Positions 1 to 10,399 of a stretch of DNA of 36,449 bases are shown in pieces. Origin of the DNA: an uncultured Lachnospiraceae bacterium (GTDB lineage Bacteria > Bacillota > Clostridia > Lachnospirales > Lachnospiraceae). The notes under the pieces were generated by a model. The model worked only from the letters and a program-made list of their open reading frames with translations, was not told the DNA's origin and did no database searches. The DNA is taken from assembly GCA_947630595.1 (NCBI GenBank), contig CANRIG010000028.1:1-36449 (forward strand), written 5' to 3'. The translations under genes and the position numbers were made by a program. The number at the start of each line of letters is the position of its first letter. Within the stretch, counting starts at the first letter, position 1.

Positions 1-564
1 ACAGGATGTTGCGGTGGCCTGCGAACTGTCCCTGACAAATTTCAGGAACTCCACCAAAGCAGGCTCCACCTCATCCTCATTGTTTCCCTCCGTATTCAGA
101 AAAACCGTGTACAGCCCGTCCTCCAGCGTCAGCTCCGGAACCTCCCGGCAGCGGTTGTCAAACGTATAGCGATATTTGCCGTAACCGAACAGATCGAATC
201 CGCAGATAAAAATAATACAGGCTGTCGGCAGACGGTCAAATCCGGCCTCGCCGCTCTTTAACAGCGGTGCATCCAGCAGCGCCTTGTAAAAGCGCGTCCG
301 CTTCGGAATATTGCCTGTATTCCTGGCCTGCATCTCCACGTCGTAAAGATGTCCCGTCTCGTCGATCACATAGAAATCCAGACGGATCCCGCGGCATCCC
401 GGCACGTTGTGCACCACTTTCTGGCCCTCTTTCCAGCGAATCTCGCGGATGCGGATGTTCAGACTCAGCTCTATGATGTCCTTGCAGGTCTCAAGGTCTA
501 CGGTGGCCACATCAAATAAAAAATCATCGATCAGATTCAAATCTGCAAACGGTTTGCTGCTCAA
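1..564 (-). CDS. Rpn-family recombination-promoting nuclease / PD-(D/E)XK transposase-like protein, C-terminus outside window
   Basis: The reading frame is open from the left edge and starts at a TTG (562-564), with AAGGAGG eight bases upstream; this is why no ATG is needed. The 188 visible codons begin SSKPFADLNLIDDFLFDVA and contain IRLDFYVIDETGHLYDVEMQ-like sequence, i.e. an Asp followed about ten residues later by Glu-x-Gln, the D...ExQ active-site pattern of the PD-(D/E)XK nucleases grouped as Rpn or PDDEXK_2 transposase-like proteins. Related proteins are DNA nucleases that raise RecA-independent recombination in E. coli; they are usually solitary and often multicopy. The gene points toward the left edge, so its 3' end cannot be judged. 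It is separated from aspS by a repeat-rich 540-bp gap. Family assignment is from recognition of the motif and N-terminal sequence; the exact activity is unknown. Confidence 0.8.
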   Translation of the reverse strand, partial: MSSKPFADLNLIDDFLFDVATVDLETCKDIIELSLNIRIREIRWKEGQKVVHNVPGCRGIRLDFYVIDETGHLYDVEMQARNTGNIPKRTRFYKALLDAPLLKSGEAGFDRLPTACIIFICGFDLFGYGKYRYTFDNRCREVPELTLEDGLYTVFLNTEGNNEDEVEPALVEFLKFVRDSSQATATSC

Positions 565-820
565 TCGCTTTTCCTCCTTATTTTAACATAACGGATTCTT
601 TTTTCGCAACGGATATGCGGAATTTTTCAGGTCTTTTCCGGTATACACACAGAAAGTTTCGGACGAATGCCTGGCAAAGTTTCAAAGCAGTACTGGAGGG
701 TGTCGGATGAATATCCCATCGAGACAATTTATCATATGTGCGTCAAGAATAATCTCTAAATATATTTACATGTTAACATAAACTTTATATGTTTTCAAGT
801 GTTTCCTGAAATTATCTTCT
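565..820. other. AT-rich intergenic stretch between Rpn-like gene and minisatellite
   Basis: No convincing gene was found here. A 30-codon plus-strand frame (667-759, from ATG to TAA) exists but lacks a good ribosome-binding site. A TTGCGA-18-TAAAAT pair (604-609 and 580-585, minus) would place the transcription start inside the ribosome site of the Rpn-like gene, so it is not called as a promoter. Confidence 0.5.
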
Positions 821-1012
821 GATTTTCTACATTCCTGATTTTCTGTATTTCTGATTTCCTGTATTTCTGATTTCCTGCATTTTTGATTTCCTGCATTTCT
901 AATTTCCTGCATTCCTAATTTCCTGTATTTCTAATTTCCTGCATTTTCGATTTCCTGCATTCCTGATTTCCTGCATTCTGGATTTCCTGCATTTTTGATT
1001 TCTTACATTTCT
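821..1012. repeat. Minisatellite, 12 tandem 16-bp units
   Basis: Twelve consecutive 16-base units can be laid out without gaps from 821 to 1012. The consensus is GATTTCCTGCATTTCT; the first base alternates between G and A, and position 10 between C and T. Sequence divergence is greatest in the first two and last units, as expected for a tandem array that expands from the middle. The array lies between the aspS terminator-like hairpin and the Rpn-like gene. A 16-base period is not a multiple of three, so the apparent open frame on the minus strand is a by-product of the repeat. Confidence 0.93.
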
Positions 1013-1026
1013 TTCTTACCATAAAT

Positions 1027-1081
1027 TCAGCCCCTCTCTTTCCCTGCGCCGCAAAGCACAGTCCGAAAGAAAAGGGGCTGA
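1027..1081 (-). terminator. Terminator-like inverted repeat downstream of aspS
   Basis: TCAGCCCCT at 1027-1035 pairs perfectly with AGGGGCTGA at 1073-1081, and the pairing continues inward through CTCTTTC/GAAAGA with a small bulge. It begins about 20 bases after the aspS stop on the minus strand. The stretch after the stem (ATTTAT) is only moderately T-rich, so termination strength is uncertain. Confidence 0.55.
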
Positions 1082-1102
1082 TACTCAAAATTCTTATTAC
1101 TA

Positions 1103-2893
1103 TTACTGCTCCTCCGCCGTGCATTTCAGCGCCAGCTCGCGCAGCTGCTTTTCGTCCACGGGGCCCGGCGCCTCGGTCATCAGGTCGGAAGCGTCCTTTA
1201 CTTTCGGGAAAGCGATCACCTCACGGATGCTCTCGCTGCCGGTCATCAGCATGATCAGGCGGTCGAAGCCGAACGCCAGTCCTGCGTGAGGCGGCACTCC
1301 GTATTTGAAAGCGTTCAGCAGGAAACCGAACTGTTCCTGCGCCTGCTCTTTCGTAAAGCCCAGCATGTCGAACATCTTGCTCTGGATGTCGCTCTGGAAG
1401 ATACGCACGCTGCCGCCGCCGAGCTCCGTGCCGTTGAGCACGATGTCGTACGCTTTCGCGCGCACCGCGCCCGGGTCGCTGTCCAGCTTGTCGAAATCCT
1501 CCTCCATCAGCATCGTGAACGGATGATGCATCGCCACATAGCGCTGCTCCTCCTCGTCCCACTCCAGCAGCGGGAACTCCGTCACCCAGAGGAAACGGAA
1601 ATCGTCCTTTTTCAAAAGGCCCAGATTTTTCGCCAGCTCCACGCGCAGCGCGCCCAGCACATCCCAGACCACCTTATTTTTATCCGCCGCGAACAGCAGC
1701 AGATCGCCCGGCTCGCCGTCCAGCGCCTGCACCAGCGCGTCCAGTTCAGCCCCGGTCATGAATTTCGCGAACGAGGACTTGTAGCTGCCGTCCGCATTCA
1801 CCGCCAGGTACGCCAGCCCTTTCGCGCCGTAACCCTTCGCAAACTCCACCAGCGCGTCGATCTTCTTGCGCGGCATGCCGCCCTGTCCTTTGGCGTTGAT
1901 GCCGCGCACGCTGCCGCCTGCCGCCAGCGCGTTCGTGAACACACCGAACCCACAGTCCCGCACGAGCTGCGAGACATCGTGCAGCTCCATGCCGAAGCGC
2001 AGATCGGGCTTGTCCGAACCGAAGCGGTTCATCGCCTCCTGCCAGGTCATGCGCGGAATCGGCAGCGGCACCTCGACGCCCAGGATTTTACCGAACAGGT
2101 GCGCCAGCAGACGCTCGTTGACGTCGATGACGTCGTCCACGTCGACGAATGAAAGCTCCATATCGATCTGCGTGAACTCCGGCTGGCGGTCGGCGCGCAG
2201 GTCCTCGTCGCGGAAGCATTTTGCGATCTGGAAATAGCGGTCATAGCCCGAGCACATCAAAAGCTGCTTGAACAGCTGCGGCGACTGCGGGAGCGCATAA
2301 AAATGTCCCGGATGCACGCGGCTCGGCACCAGATAGTCCCTCGCGCCCTCCGGCGTGCTCTTGATCAGCACTGGCGTCTCGATCTCGAGGAATCCATCCT
2401 TGGTCAGGAAATTGCGCACCTCGGCCGCCACGCGGCTGCGCAGCATCAGGTTGCGCTGCAAATCCGGCCGGCGCAGGTCCAGAAAACGGTATTTCAGGCG
2501 CAGCTCCTCCTTGGTCTGGCTGTTCTCCTCGATCGGGAACGGCGGCGTCTCCGCCTCCGAGAGAATCCGCAGCTGTGTCGCGCGCACCTCGATCTCGCCG
2601 GTCTCCAGGTTTTCGTTGACCGCGCCCTCGCGCAGCTCCACGCGGCCCACCACCGCGATCACATATTCGCTGCGCAGCGTGCCCGCCTTTGCAAAGCCCT
2701 CCGCGCCGATATCCTTCTCGTCAAAGATAATCTGCAGCAGACCGGAGCGGTCCCGCAGATCCACAAAGATCAGACTTCCCAGATTTCTTCGTTTCTGCAC
2801 CCAGCCCATCACCGTTACGCTGGCGCCGCAGTTCGCCTTCGACACCTCGGTGCAGCGGTGGGTGCGTTTCAAACCCTTCATTGCTTCTGCCAT
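1103..2893 (-). CDS. aspS: Aspartyl-tRNA synthetase
   Basis: This cytoplasmic class IIb synthetase charges tRNA-Asp with aspartate using ATP. The 596-residue length is normal for the bacterial form. An N-terminal OB-fold anticodon-binding domain (about residues 15-110) is followed by the catalytic core, with QSPQLFKQLLM, motif 2 around FRDEDLRADRQPEFTQ and motif 3 GLAFGFDRLIML near the C-terminus; the bacterial GAD insertion lies between. The start chosen (MAEAMKGLKRTH) has GAGGAGG eight bases upstream; a further 39 upstream codons are open but do not resemble the family. It is the last gene of the apt-to-aspS cluster, 113 bases after hisS, and a terminator-like stem follows. Whether it also aspartylates tRNA-Asn cannot be told from this window. 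Confidence 0.97.
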   Translation of the reverse strand: MAEAMKGLKRTHRCTEVSKANCGASVTVMGWVQKRRNLGSLIFVDLRDRSGLLQIIFDEKDIGAEGFAKAGTLRSEYVIAVVGRVELREGAVNENLETGEIEVRATQLRILSEAETPPFPIEENSQTKEELRLKYRFLDLRRPDLQRNLMLRSRVAAEVRNFLTKDGFLEIETPVLIKSTPEGARDYLVPSRVHPGHFYALPQSPQLFKQLLMCSGYDRYFQIAKCFRDEDLRADRQPEFTQIDMELSFVDVDDVIDVNERLLAHLFGKILGVEVPLPIPRMTWQEAMNRFGSDKPDLRFGMELHDVSQLVRDCGFGVFTNALAAGGSVRGINAKGQGGMPRKKIDALVEFAKGYGAKGLAYLAVNADGSYKSSFAKFMTGAELDALVQALDGEPGDLLLFAADKNKVVWDVLGALRVELAKNLGLLKKDDFRFLWVTEFPLLEWDEEEQRYVAMHHPFTMLMEEDFDKLDSDPGAVRAKAYDIVLNGTELGGGSVRIFQSDIQSKMFDMLGFTKEQAQEQFGFLLNAFKYGVPPHAGLAFGFDRLIMLMTGSESIREVIAFPKVKDASDLMTEAPGPVDEKQLRELALKCTAEEQ

Positions 2894-3006
2894 TTTTTTC
2901 TTCCTCCTCATTTCCCGGTCAAGCGATTCCGTACAGCCATCCGGCAGCCGTTTCTGCGGGCCTGCGCCCGCCTCAGCCAAAACGGCGCGCTGTCCTTTCA
3001 CAAAAC

Positions 3007-4257
3007 TCACTTTTGCAGAATAAACTCCGCAATCTGATCCAGCGCCACCTCGGTCTCCTCGCCGGTTTCCATGTTTTTGACGCGCGCCCGGTTGTCCTCC
3101 AGCTCCTGCGTGCCGATGATCACCGTCCGCTGCGCGCCGATTTTGTTGGCGTATTTCATCTGCGCTTTCACGCTGCGCTCCATATAATCGGTCTCCACGA
3201 TCAGGCCTGCCCGGCGCAGCCGGTCCACCACGCGGTAAGCGCGGCCCCGCGCCTCCTTGCCGAGGATGCCCACGTACAGCGCCACTGGCTCCTGCGGCGG
3301 GAACTGCACGCCCTCTTTTTCCATAAAATAGAGGATGCGCTCGATGCCCATGCCGAAACCGACGGAGGGGATATCCTGCTTGCCGTCGATCTCGTGAATC
3401 AGGCCGTCGTAGCGGCCGCCGCCGCAGAGGGTGAAGCCCTCGGAGTCCACAAATTCAAACACCGTCTTTGTATAATAATCCAGGCCGCGCACGATGCCGG
3501 TGTCCACCGTGTATTCGATGCCCATCTCGTCCAGCAGCGCTTTCAGCTCCTCAAAGTGCGTGCGGCACTCCTCGTCCAGATACTCGATGGTGCGCGGCGC
3601 GTGCGCCACGATCTCTTTGCAGGTGTCCACCTTGCAGTCGATGACGCGCAGGGGATTTTTCTGCATCCGCTCGCGGCAGGTCGGGCAGAGTCCATCCTCG
3701 TGCCCGCGCAGGTAGGCGAGCAGCGCCTCGTTGTAGGTGCGGCGGCAGTTTTTGCAGCCGATGCTGTTGATGTGCAGCTTCGCATCCTTCAGGCCCAGCT
3801 TCCCGATCAGCTCCGTGATCAGTGTGATGATCTCCACCTCGGCCAGCGGGCTTGACGAGCCGACAAACTCCACGCCGAACTGGTGGTGCTGCCGCAGCCG
3901 CCCGCTCTGCGGCTTTTCATAGCGGAACGCCTGAGTCACATAATAAAGCTTGGTCGGCGCCGGCTGTGCGTACATGTTGTGCTCCAGGTAAGCGCGCATG
4001 ACGCCCGCGGTGCCCTCCGGCTTCAGCGTAATGCTGCGCCCGCCCTTGTCCTCAAACGTATACATCTCTTTCTGCACCACGTCCGTGGTCTCGCCGACGC
4101 CGCGCGCAAACAGCACGGTGTGCTCAAACATGGGCGTGATGATCTCCGTCATATTGTAGGTTCTCGCAGTTTCGCGGGCTATCTTCTCCACAATCGCCCG
4201 TCTGCGCATATTTTCTCCATACCAGTCCTGTACTCCTCTCGGAGCCTGTGTAATCAT
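3007..4257 (-). CDS. hisS: Histidyl-tRNA synthetase
   Basis: This class II synthetase attaches histidine to tRNA-His. The 416-residue protein has motif 2 around [16 protein letters not shown] (112-127), the histidine-specific signature [11 protein letters not shown] (258-268) and GGGRYDGL (279-286), then a C-terminal anticodon-binding domain ending [13 protein letters not shown]. Between residues 168 and 213 it carries six cysteines arranged as C168-x2-C171, C191-x2-C194 and C208-x4-C213; the first four look like a zinc-binding pair inserted in the catalytic domain, a variant found in some clostridial HisRS proteins. The ATG is preceded by GAGGAGG with good spacing. It lies 25 bases after the HD-GYP gene and 113 bases before aspS; the hisS-aspS pairing is widespread in Firmicutes. 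Confidence 0.97.
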   Translation of the reverse strand: MITQAPRGVQDWYGENMRRRAIVEKIARETARTYNMTEIITPMFEHTVLFARGVGETTDVVQKEMYTFEDKGGRSITLKPEGTAGVMRAYLEHNMYAQPAPTKLYYVTQAFRYEKPQSGRLRQHHQFGVEFVGSSSPLAEVEIITLITELIGKLGLKDAKLHINSIGCKNCRRTYNEALLAYLRGHEDGLCPTCRERMQKNPLRVIDCKVDTCKEIVAHAPRTIEYLDEECRTHFEELKALLDEMGIEYTVDTGIVRGLDYYTKTVFEFVDSEGFTLCGGGRYDGLIHEIDGKQDIPSVGFGMGIERILYFMEKEGVQFPPQEPVALYVGILGKEARGRAYRVVDRLRRAGLIVETDYMERSVKAQMKYANKIGAQRTVIIGTQELEDNRARVKNMETGEETEVALDQIAEFILQK

Positions 4258-4282
4258 GCCGTTTCCTCCTCATTTTTTTAGC

Positions 4283-4972
4283 TTAAGCCATATCACCGTA
4301 CTCCAAAGCCCGCAAATGCTCCTCCTGACTGCCCTCAAACGGCGTCTCGCCCTTGGCCGCCCGCCGGGCCAGCGTCTTTTCCAGCTCATCGGTATTCAGA
4401 AGGCGGTCGAGGTTCGCCGTGTGCACCACATTCATAAAGGCAAGAAAGACCTGCAGGTCAAAATCCTTGGCCTCGTCGATCATCATCTCCATCGCGGCCT
4501 CCACGTCGAACGCCTGCCGGTACGGGCGGTCGGCCGTGAGCGCGGCAAACACGTCGCAGACGCGGATCACGCGCGAGCCGATGGGAATGTCCTCCCGCTG
4601 CAGGTTCATGGGGTAGCCGGAACCGTCGCAGTTCTCGTGGTGGAATCTTACCATATTTACAATTTTTTCGGAATACCCTTTTTTCTCAAGCAGGTCTGCG
4701 CCCAGCTTCGTGTGCAGGCGGACGTACTTCATCTCCTCGACGATCATCGTCTCATCCTCGTGCCCGTATACATACTCTGCCAGCTCCAGCTTGCCGATGT
4801 CGTGCAGCAGTCCGGCGATCGCCAGGTCATGGCAGTCCTCCTCGGAGAACCCCATCTCCTTTCCCACCTGGAACGCCAGATTGCTGACCGTAATTCCGTG
4901 TGCCAGCTCCTTGATCACGGTCGGCCGGATAATGGGATATTTCTTTTTGTATTCATGCGCCTTTTTGTCCAT
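4283..4972 (-). CDS. HD-GYP domain phosphohydrolase
   Basis: The 229-residue soluble protein is a single HD-GYP domain without a recognisable sensor or membrane segment. Metal-binding and signature residues are present: HD at residues 57-58 in LLHDIGKLEL, H86, then HHENCDGSGYP at 111-121, followed by RVCDVFAALTADRPYR. HD-GYP proteins usually hydrolyse cyclic di-GMP or related dinucleotides; which substrate this one uses cannot be read from the sequence. The ATG chosen has GAAAGAGG ten bases upstream; an in-frame TTG eight codons earlier (4994-4996) is the alternative. The start overlaps the last 20 bases of hemZ, suggesting translational coupling, and hisS follows after 25 bases. Its place inside a tRNA synthetase/stringent-response cluster is noteworthy but does not define its role. 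Confidence 0.85.
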   Translation of the reverse strand: MDKKAHEYKKKYPIIRPTVIKELAHGITVSNLAFQVGKEMGFSEEDCHDLAIAGLLHDIGKLELAEYVYGHEDETMIVEEMKYVRLHTKLGADLLEKKGYSEKIVNMVRFHHENCDGSGYPMNLQREDIPIGSRVIRVCDVFAALTADRPYRQAFDVEAAMEMMIDEAKDFDLQVFLAFMNVVHTANLDRLLNTDELEKTLARRAAKGETPFEGSQEEHLRALEYGDMA

Positions 4973-6674
4973 GCAGGCCCGACCTCTTTCTTTCAATCAT
5001 TTCTTCCACGCGCCCGATATAATTCCTGACATCCTTGACGTTCTCAATGCGTTCGATCCTGTCCTCCGCCCAGACCAGCTTGGTCGACGCGCCGGCGCCC
5101 AGCGCGAGAATGCTCTGAACTTCCTCCATGATCAGGATGTTGTAGATTCCTTCGCTTCCCTCTTTCGCGTAGCCGACGTTCTCAAAATTGCCGGCCATAT
5201 TTTTCTGCCGGTACAGATAGTACGGATGAAGCCCCAGGCGCTGCGCGTACTGCGCCGTCATGTCCATGATTTCGCGGTTGTTCGTCATCGTCATCTCCCG
5301 GTGTTCCTGCTGGAACAGGCGCAGCCTGGAGGCCCGCTTGACCGCCAGGGAATGCACGGTGACGCTGTCCGGGCCGAGCTTTTCCAGCTCCTGCAGCGTG
5401 TGCTCGACCTCCGCCCGCCCCTCGCCGGGCAGGCCCACGATCAGGTCCATGTTGATGTTGTCAAAGCCCATCCGCCGCGCCAGATAAAATGCGTCCCTGA
5501 TCTGCTCCACCGTATGCCGCCTACCGATCAGATCCAGCGTCTTCTGGTTCATGGTCTGGGGATTGATGGAAATGCGCGAAATCCCGTGCCGGCGCAGCAC
5601 CGCCAGCTTTTCTTCGGTGATGCTGTCCGGACGACCGGCCTCCACCGTAAACTCCTGCAGATGGTCGAAGCAAAAGCGCTGCTCCAGCCGCGTCAGCAGC
5701 CGGTCCATCTGGTACGGCTCCAGCGTGGTCGGCGTCCCGCCGCCGATGTAAACCGTGTTCAGCTCTTTGCCGGCGAACAGCTCCGCCGCCGCGTCGATTT
5801 CCCGGCACAGCGCGTCGAGATAATCGTCGACCTGGTCCCGCCACAGGTGCAGCGGGTTGGAACTGAACGAGCAGTACAGGCAGATGCTCGGGCAGAACGG
5901 AATCCCCACGTAGAGGCTGAACCCGTTCTCAAAGCTGATATTGCGCAAAATATGGCGCTCCCGATTGGCAATGGCAATGGCGAGCGCCGTTTTTTCATTG
6001 CTCGTATAATAAGTCTCGCGCATGTAGCGCGCGATCTCGGAATTTTTCCATCCCTGGCGCAGCAGGCTCATGGGAATCTTGGTCGGGCGGATGCCGGTCA
6101 GGGTGCCCCACGGAAGCGTCTGCCCCGTATGCTGCGAGAGCACGCGGTACAGCACGCGCTTGAGCTCGTTTTTGACCTCCTGGCGGCTGGTGCCCTCCGT
6201 CAGGGCGGCAGTCTCGCACCGCTCGCGCTCCCCCTGCCGCAGCGTCACCCGGATGCAGTCCCCTCCGACGGAAACCGTCAGCTCCGGAAGCGGCTCCTGC
6301 TCCGTCTCCGCGCCCTGCGCGGCGGAATCCGGCATCTGGGCGGTCTGCGTCCCGCAGCCTTCCTCATCCGAACCAGATGCCTCCCGGCTTTCCCCGTCGG
6401 AAACAGATGCCTCCCGGCTTTCCCCACCGGAAACGGATGCCTCCCGGCCTTCCCCACCGGAAACGGATGCCTCCCGGCCTTCCCCGCCGGAAACGGATGC
6501 CTCCCGGCTTTCCCCGCCGGGAACCGGTTTCCTCTTGCGGCTCTGCCACTCCTCCCGCGCGACGCGTGCGGGCTCGTTCACGCAGACATCCTGCCCCGGA
6601 TAAAACGCTTTCACAAGGGAGTGGACGTCGTATGCAAAACTCGGCTGGTCTAAATGTACTGTAATCATATTCAT
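4953..6674 (-). CDS. hemZ: HemZ-type radical SAM protein (coproporphyrinogen dehydrogenase-like) with a repeat insertion
   Basis: This radical SAM protein belongs to the HemN/HemZ branch linked to oxygen-independent coproporphyrinogen III oxidation, though the true substrate of HemZ proteins in anaerobes is not settled. The cluster motif C261-x3-C265-x2-C268 sits in GIPFCPSICLYCSF, followed by the glycine motif YIGGGTPTTL. Of 573 residues, about 80 are extra compared with typical relatives: residues 53-102 are five copies of a 10-residue unit like GGESREASVS, encoded by a 30-bp tandem array, followed by an acidic linker to about 130. The N-terminal 50 residues and the core from about 131 look normal. 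It begins 6 bases after the hydrolase stop, so translation is probably coupled; no strong ribosome site is evident. The ATG two codons later is an alternative start. Confidence 0.9.
   Translation of the reverse strand: MNMITVHLDQPSFAYDVHSLVKAFYPGQDVCVNEPARVAREEWQSRKRKPVPGGESREASVSGGEGREASVSGGEGREASVSGGESREASVSDGESREASGSDEEGCGTQTAQMPDSAAQGAETEQEPLPELTVSVGGDCIRVTLRQGERERCETAALTEGTSRQEVKNELKRVLYRVLSQHTGQTLPWGTLTGIRPTKIPMSLLRQGWKNSEIARYMRETYYTSNEKTALAIAIANRERHILRNISFENGFSLYVGIPFCPSICLYCSFSSNPLHLWRDQVDDYLDALCREIDAAAELFAGKELNTVYIGGGTPTTLEPYQMDRLLTRLEQRFCFDHLQEFTVEAGRPDSITEEKLAVLRRHGISRISINPQTMNQKTLDLIGRRHTVEQIRDAFYLARRMGFDNINMDLIVGLPGEGRAEVEHTLQELEKLGPDSVTVHSLAVKRASRLRLFQQEHREMTMTNNREIMDMTAQYAQRLGLHPYYLYRQKNMAGNFENVGYAKEGSEGIYNILIMEEVQSILALGAGASTKLVWAEDRIERIENVKDVRNYIGRVEEMIERKRSGLHGQKGA
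6374..6523. repeat. In-frame 30-bp minisatellite inside hemZ, five units
   Basis: Five gap-free 30-base units (6374, 6404, 6434, 6464 and 6494 starts) differ at only a few positions. They encode five copies of a 10-residue, Gly/Glu/Ser-rich, likely disordered unit between the N-terminal part and catalytic core of HemZ. Because the unit is a multiple of three, changes in copy number would keep the frame. Confidence 0.95.
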
Positions 6675-6680
6675 TCTATT

Positions 6681-7307
6681 CTAATAGGGGTTGTACTTTT
6701 TCTCGTATCCGATCGTCGTCTCCTCGTTGTGCCCCGGAAGCACCCGCGTACCGTCGGGGAGAGCGAACAGCCTGCGGTGGATGGAATCATGCAAAAGCGC
6801 GCCGCTCCCGGTCGGGAAATCCGTGCGGCCGACGCTGCAGCAAAACAGCGTGTCGCCGGAAAACAGCACGCCCTCCCCCGGCAGATAATAGCAGGCGCTG
6901 CCCGCCGTGTGTCCCGGCGTGTGGAGCACCTGAATGACGGCGCCGGCCAGCTCAAGCTCCTGCCCGTCATGAAGAAAATGATCGGCCTTCAGCACCGCGC
7001 TGTGCCGGATCATCTGCGTCAGGTTTTTGACGGGATCCTCGAGCACCTCCTGCTCGGCGTCGAGCGCATACACCGGAATCCGATACTGTTCACGCAATGC
7101 CTCCACGGCTCCGATGTGATCGAAGTGTCCATGCGTCAGCAGTATCGCCGCAGGCTTTCCCTGCATCTGTTCGATCTCCGAAACGATTCTCTGCGCCTCG
7201 GCCGCCGGGTCGATGAGCAGCAGTTCACCCGTCTCCCGGTTTTTGACGAGGTAGCCGTTGGTCGGCATCATGCCGAGCACCAGCGGCCTGATTTCCAATT
7301 TGTCCAT
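6681..7307 (-). CDS. Metallo-beta-lactamase-fold hydrolase (glyoxalase II-like)
   Basis: The 208-residue protein carries the metal site THGHFDHIG (H59, H61, D63, H64), then HTPGHTAGS and FSGDTLF, and a last histidine in LPGHNEET, so the binuclear metal centre appears complete. Its compact size and motifs match stand-alone glyoxalase II-like proteins such as YcbL that hydrolyse thioesters or related substrates; the substrate is not predictable. The ATG at 7305-7307 is preceded by AGGAG at suitable spacing; upstream codons are open but unlike the family. It lies 98 bases after rel and 6 bases before hemZ, in the same orientation, a gene order seen in many Clostridia. Confidence 0.9.
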   Translation of the reverse strand: MDKLEIRPLVLGMMPTNGYLVKNRETGELLLIDPAAEAQRIVSEIEQMQGKPAAILLTHGHFDHIGAVEALREQYRIPVYALDAEQEVLEDPVKNLTQMIRHSAVLKADHFLHDGQELELAGAVIQVLHTPGHTAGSACYYLPGEGVLFSGDTLFCCSVGRTDFPTGSGALLHDSIHRRLFALPDGTRVLPGHNEETTIGYEKKYNPY

Positions 7308-7405
7308 GCGTTTTCTCCTGTCTGCGTTTTCCCATCCGGAAGGCCTGTATAGCTTCCGGCCGCCGTTTCCCCGGCCTCTCCTCGGAATCCCCCGGCCGCA
7401 ATTTC

Positions 7406-9709
<2,304 letters not shown>

Positions 9710-9733
9710 AAAATCACCACTCTATCCTGTCTG

Positions 9734-10258
9734 TCATTTGCCCTCGTATCGGATTACGGACTCCACGTCATAGCCGGCCAGTCTCTCCCGGCCCTTCAGG
9801 CCTGCCAGCTCCATCAGGAAGATCACCTTCACCACTTCGCCGCCGAGCTGCTCGATCAGCTTGATCGCCGCCTCGATGGTGCCGCCGGTCGCGATCAGGT
9901 CGTCGATGACGACCACTTTCTGTCCCGGCCGGACCGCATCCTTGTGCATCTCGATCTCGGCGGTGCCGTACTCCAGCGCGTACTCCATGGAGACGGTCTC
10001 GCAGGGCAGCTTGCCCTTCTTGCGCACCGGGATAAACGGCTTGTGCAGATTATATGCCACCGGCACGCCGAAAATGAAGCCGCGGGACTCCGTGCCCGCA
10101 ATCAGGTCAAAATCAACGCCTTCCAGCTTTTCCTGAATCAGGTCAATGGAGAGCTTCAGCCCGTCCGCGTCCTGCAGGATGCTGGTCACATCCCGGAAAA
10201 TAATGCCCGGCTCCGGAAAGTCCGGAATACTTCTAACATATTCTTCTATCTTCTTCAT
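9734..10258 (-). CDS. apt: Adenine phosphoribosyltransferase
   Basis: This salvage enzyme makes AMP from adenine and PRPP. The 174-residue protein has the PRPP-binding loop VVVIDDLIATGGT at 115-127, the FRDVTSIL segment near the N-terminus and GTESRGFIFG at 55-64, all typical of bacterial Apt. The start MKKIEEYVRSIPDFP follows GGAGGG closely. A clear sigma-A promoter lies 56-84 bases upstream, and rel follows after 24 bases; apt next to rel is a conserved arrangement in Firmicutes and ties purine salvage to alarmone metabolism. Confidence 0.97.
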   Translation of the reverse strand: MKKIEEYVRSIPDFPEPGIIFRDVTSILQDADGLKLSIDLIQEKLEGVDFDLIAGTESRGFIFGVPVAYNLHKPFIPVRKKGKLPCETVSMEYALEYGTAEIEMHKDAVRPGQKVVVIDDLIATGGTIEAAIKLIEQLGGEVVKVIFLMELAGLKGRERLAGYDVESVIRYEGK

Positions 10259-10269
10259 GGTTCCCTCCG

Positions 10270-10284
10270 GCGGCCTTCGGCCGC
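10270..10284. terminator. GCGGCC/GGCCGC hairpin in apt leader
   Basis: GCGGCC (10270-10275) pairs with GGCCGC (10279-10284) across a three-base loop. On the plus strand it is followed by ACTTTTTTT, as in an intrinsic terminator, but no plus-strand gene precedes it. On the minus strand it lies in the apt leader immediately before the GGAGGG ribosome site and has no T-run after it, so it may instead shape that leader. Confidence 0.45.
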
Positions 10285-10313
10285 ACTTTTTTTATTTTGC
10301 ATTTAGCCTAAAA

Positions 10314-10342
10314 AGTATAACATTTTCCGCATTTTTTCGCAA
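10314..10342 (-). promoter_or_regulatory. Promoter of the apt-rel cluster
   Basis: On the minus strand TTGCGA (10337-10342) and TATACT (10314-10319) are separated by 17 bases, and TG one base before the -10 gives an extended -10. The expected start is about 50 bases upstream of the apt ATG. Confidence 0.75.
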
Positions 10343-10399
10343 TATGCAGTTTACCCGCAAAGCCATGCACAGTTTGCCCGCAAGACCGCGCGCAGCGGT

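Noticed and set aside
580-609. Promoter of the Rpn-like gene (TTGCGA-18-TAAAAT)
   Set aside because: The start point would fall within the ribosome site, leaving no usable leader.
667-759. 30-codon plus-strand gene
   Set aside because: There is no Shine-Dalgarno sequence and no recognised homologue; it may be a chance or decayed frame.
915-1124. Minus-strand 69-codon protein across the minisatellite
   Set aside because: It is a translation of the 16-bp repeat and overlaps the aspS end; the 16-base period only appears open by chance.
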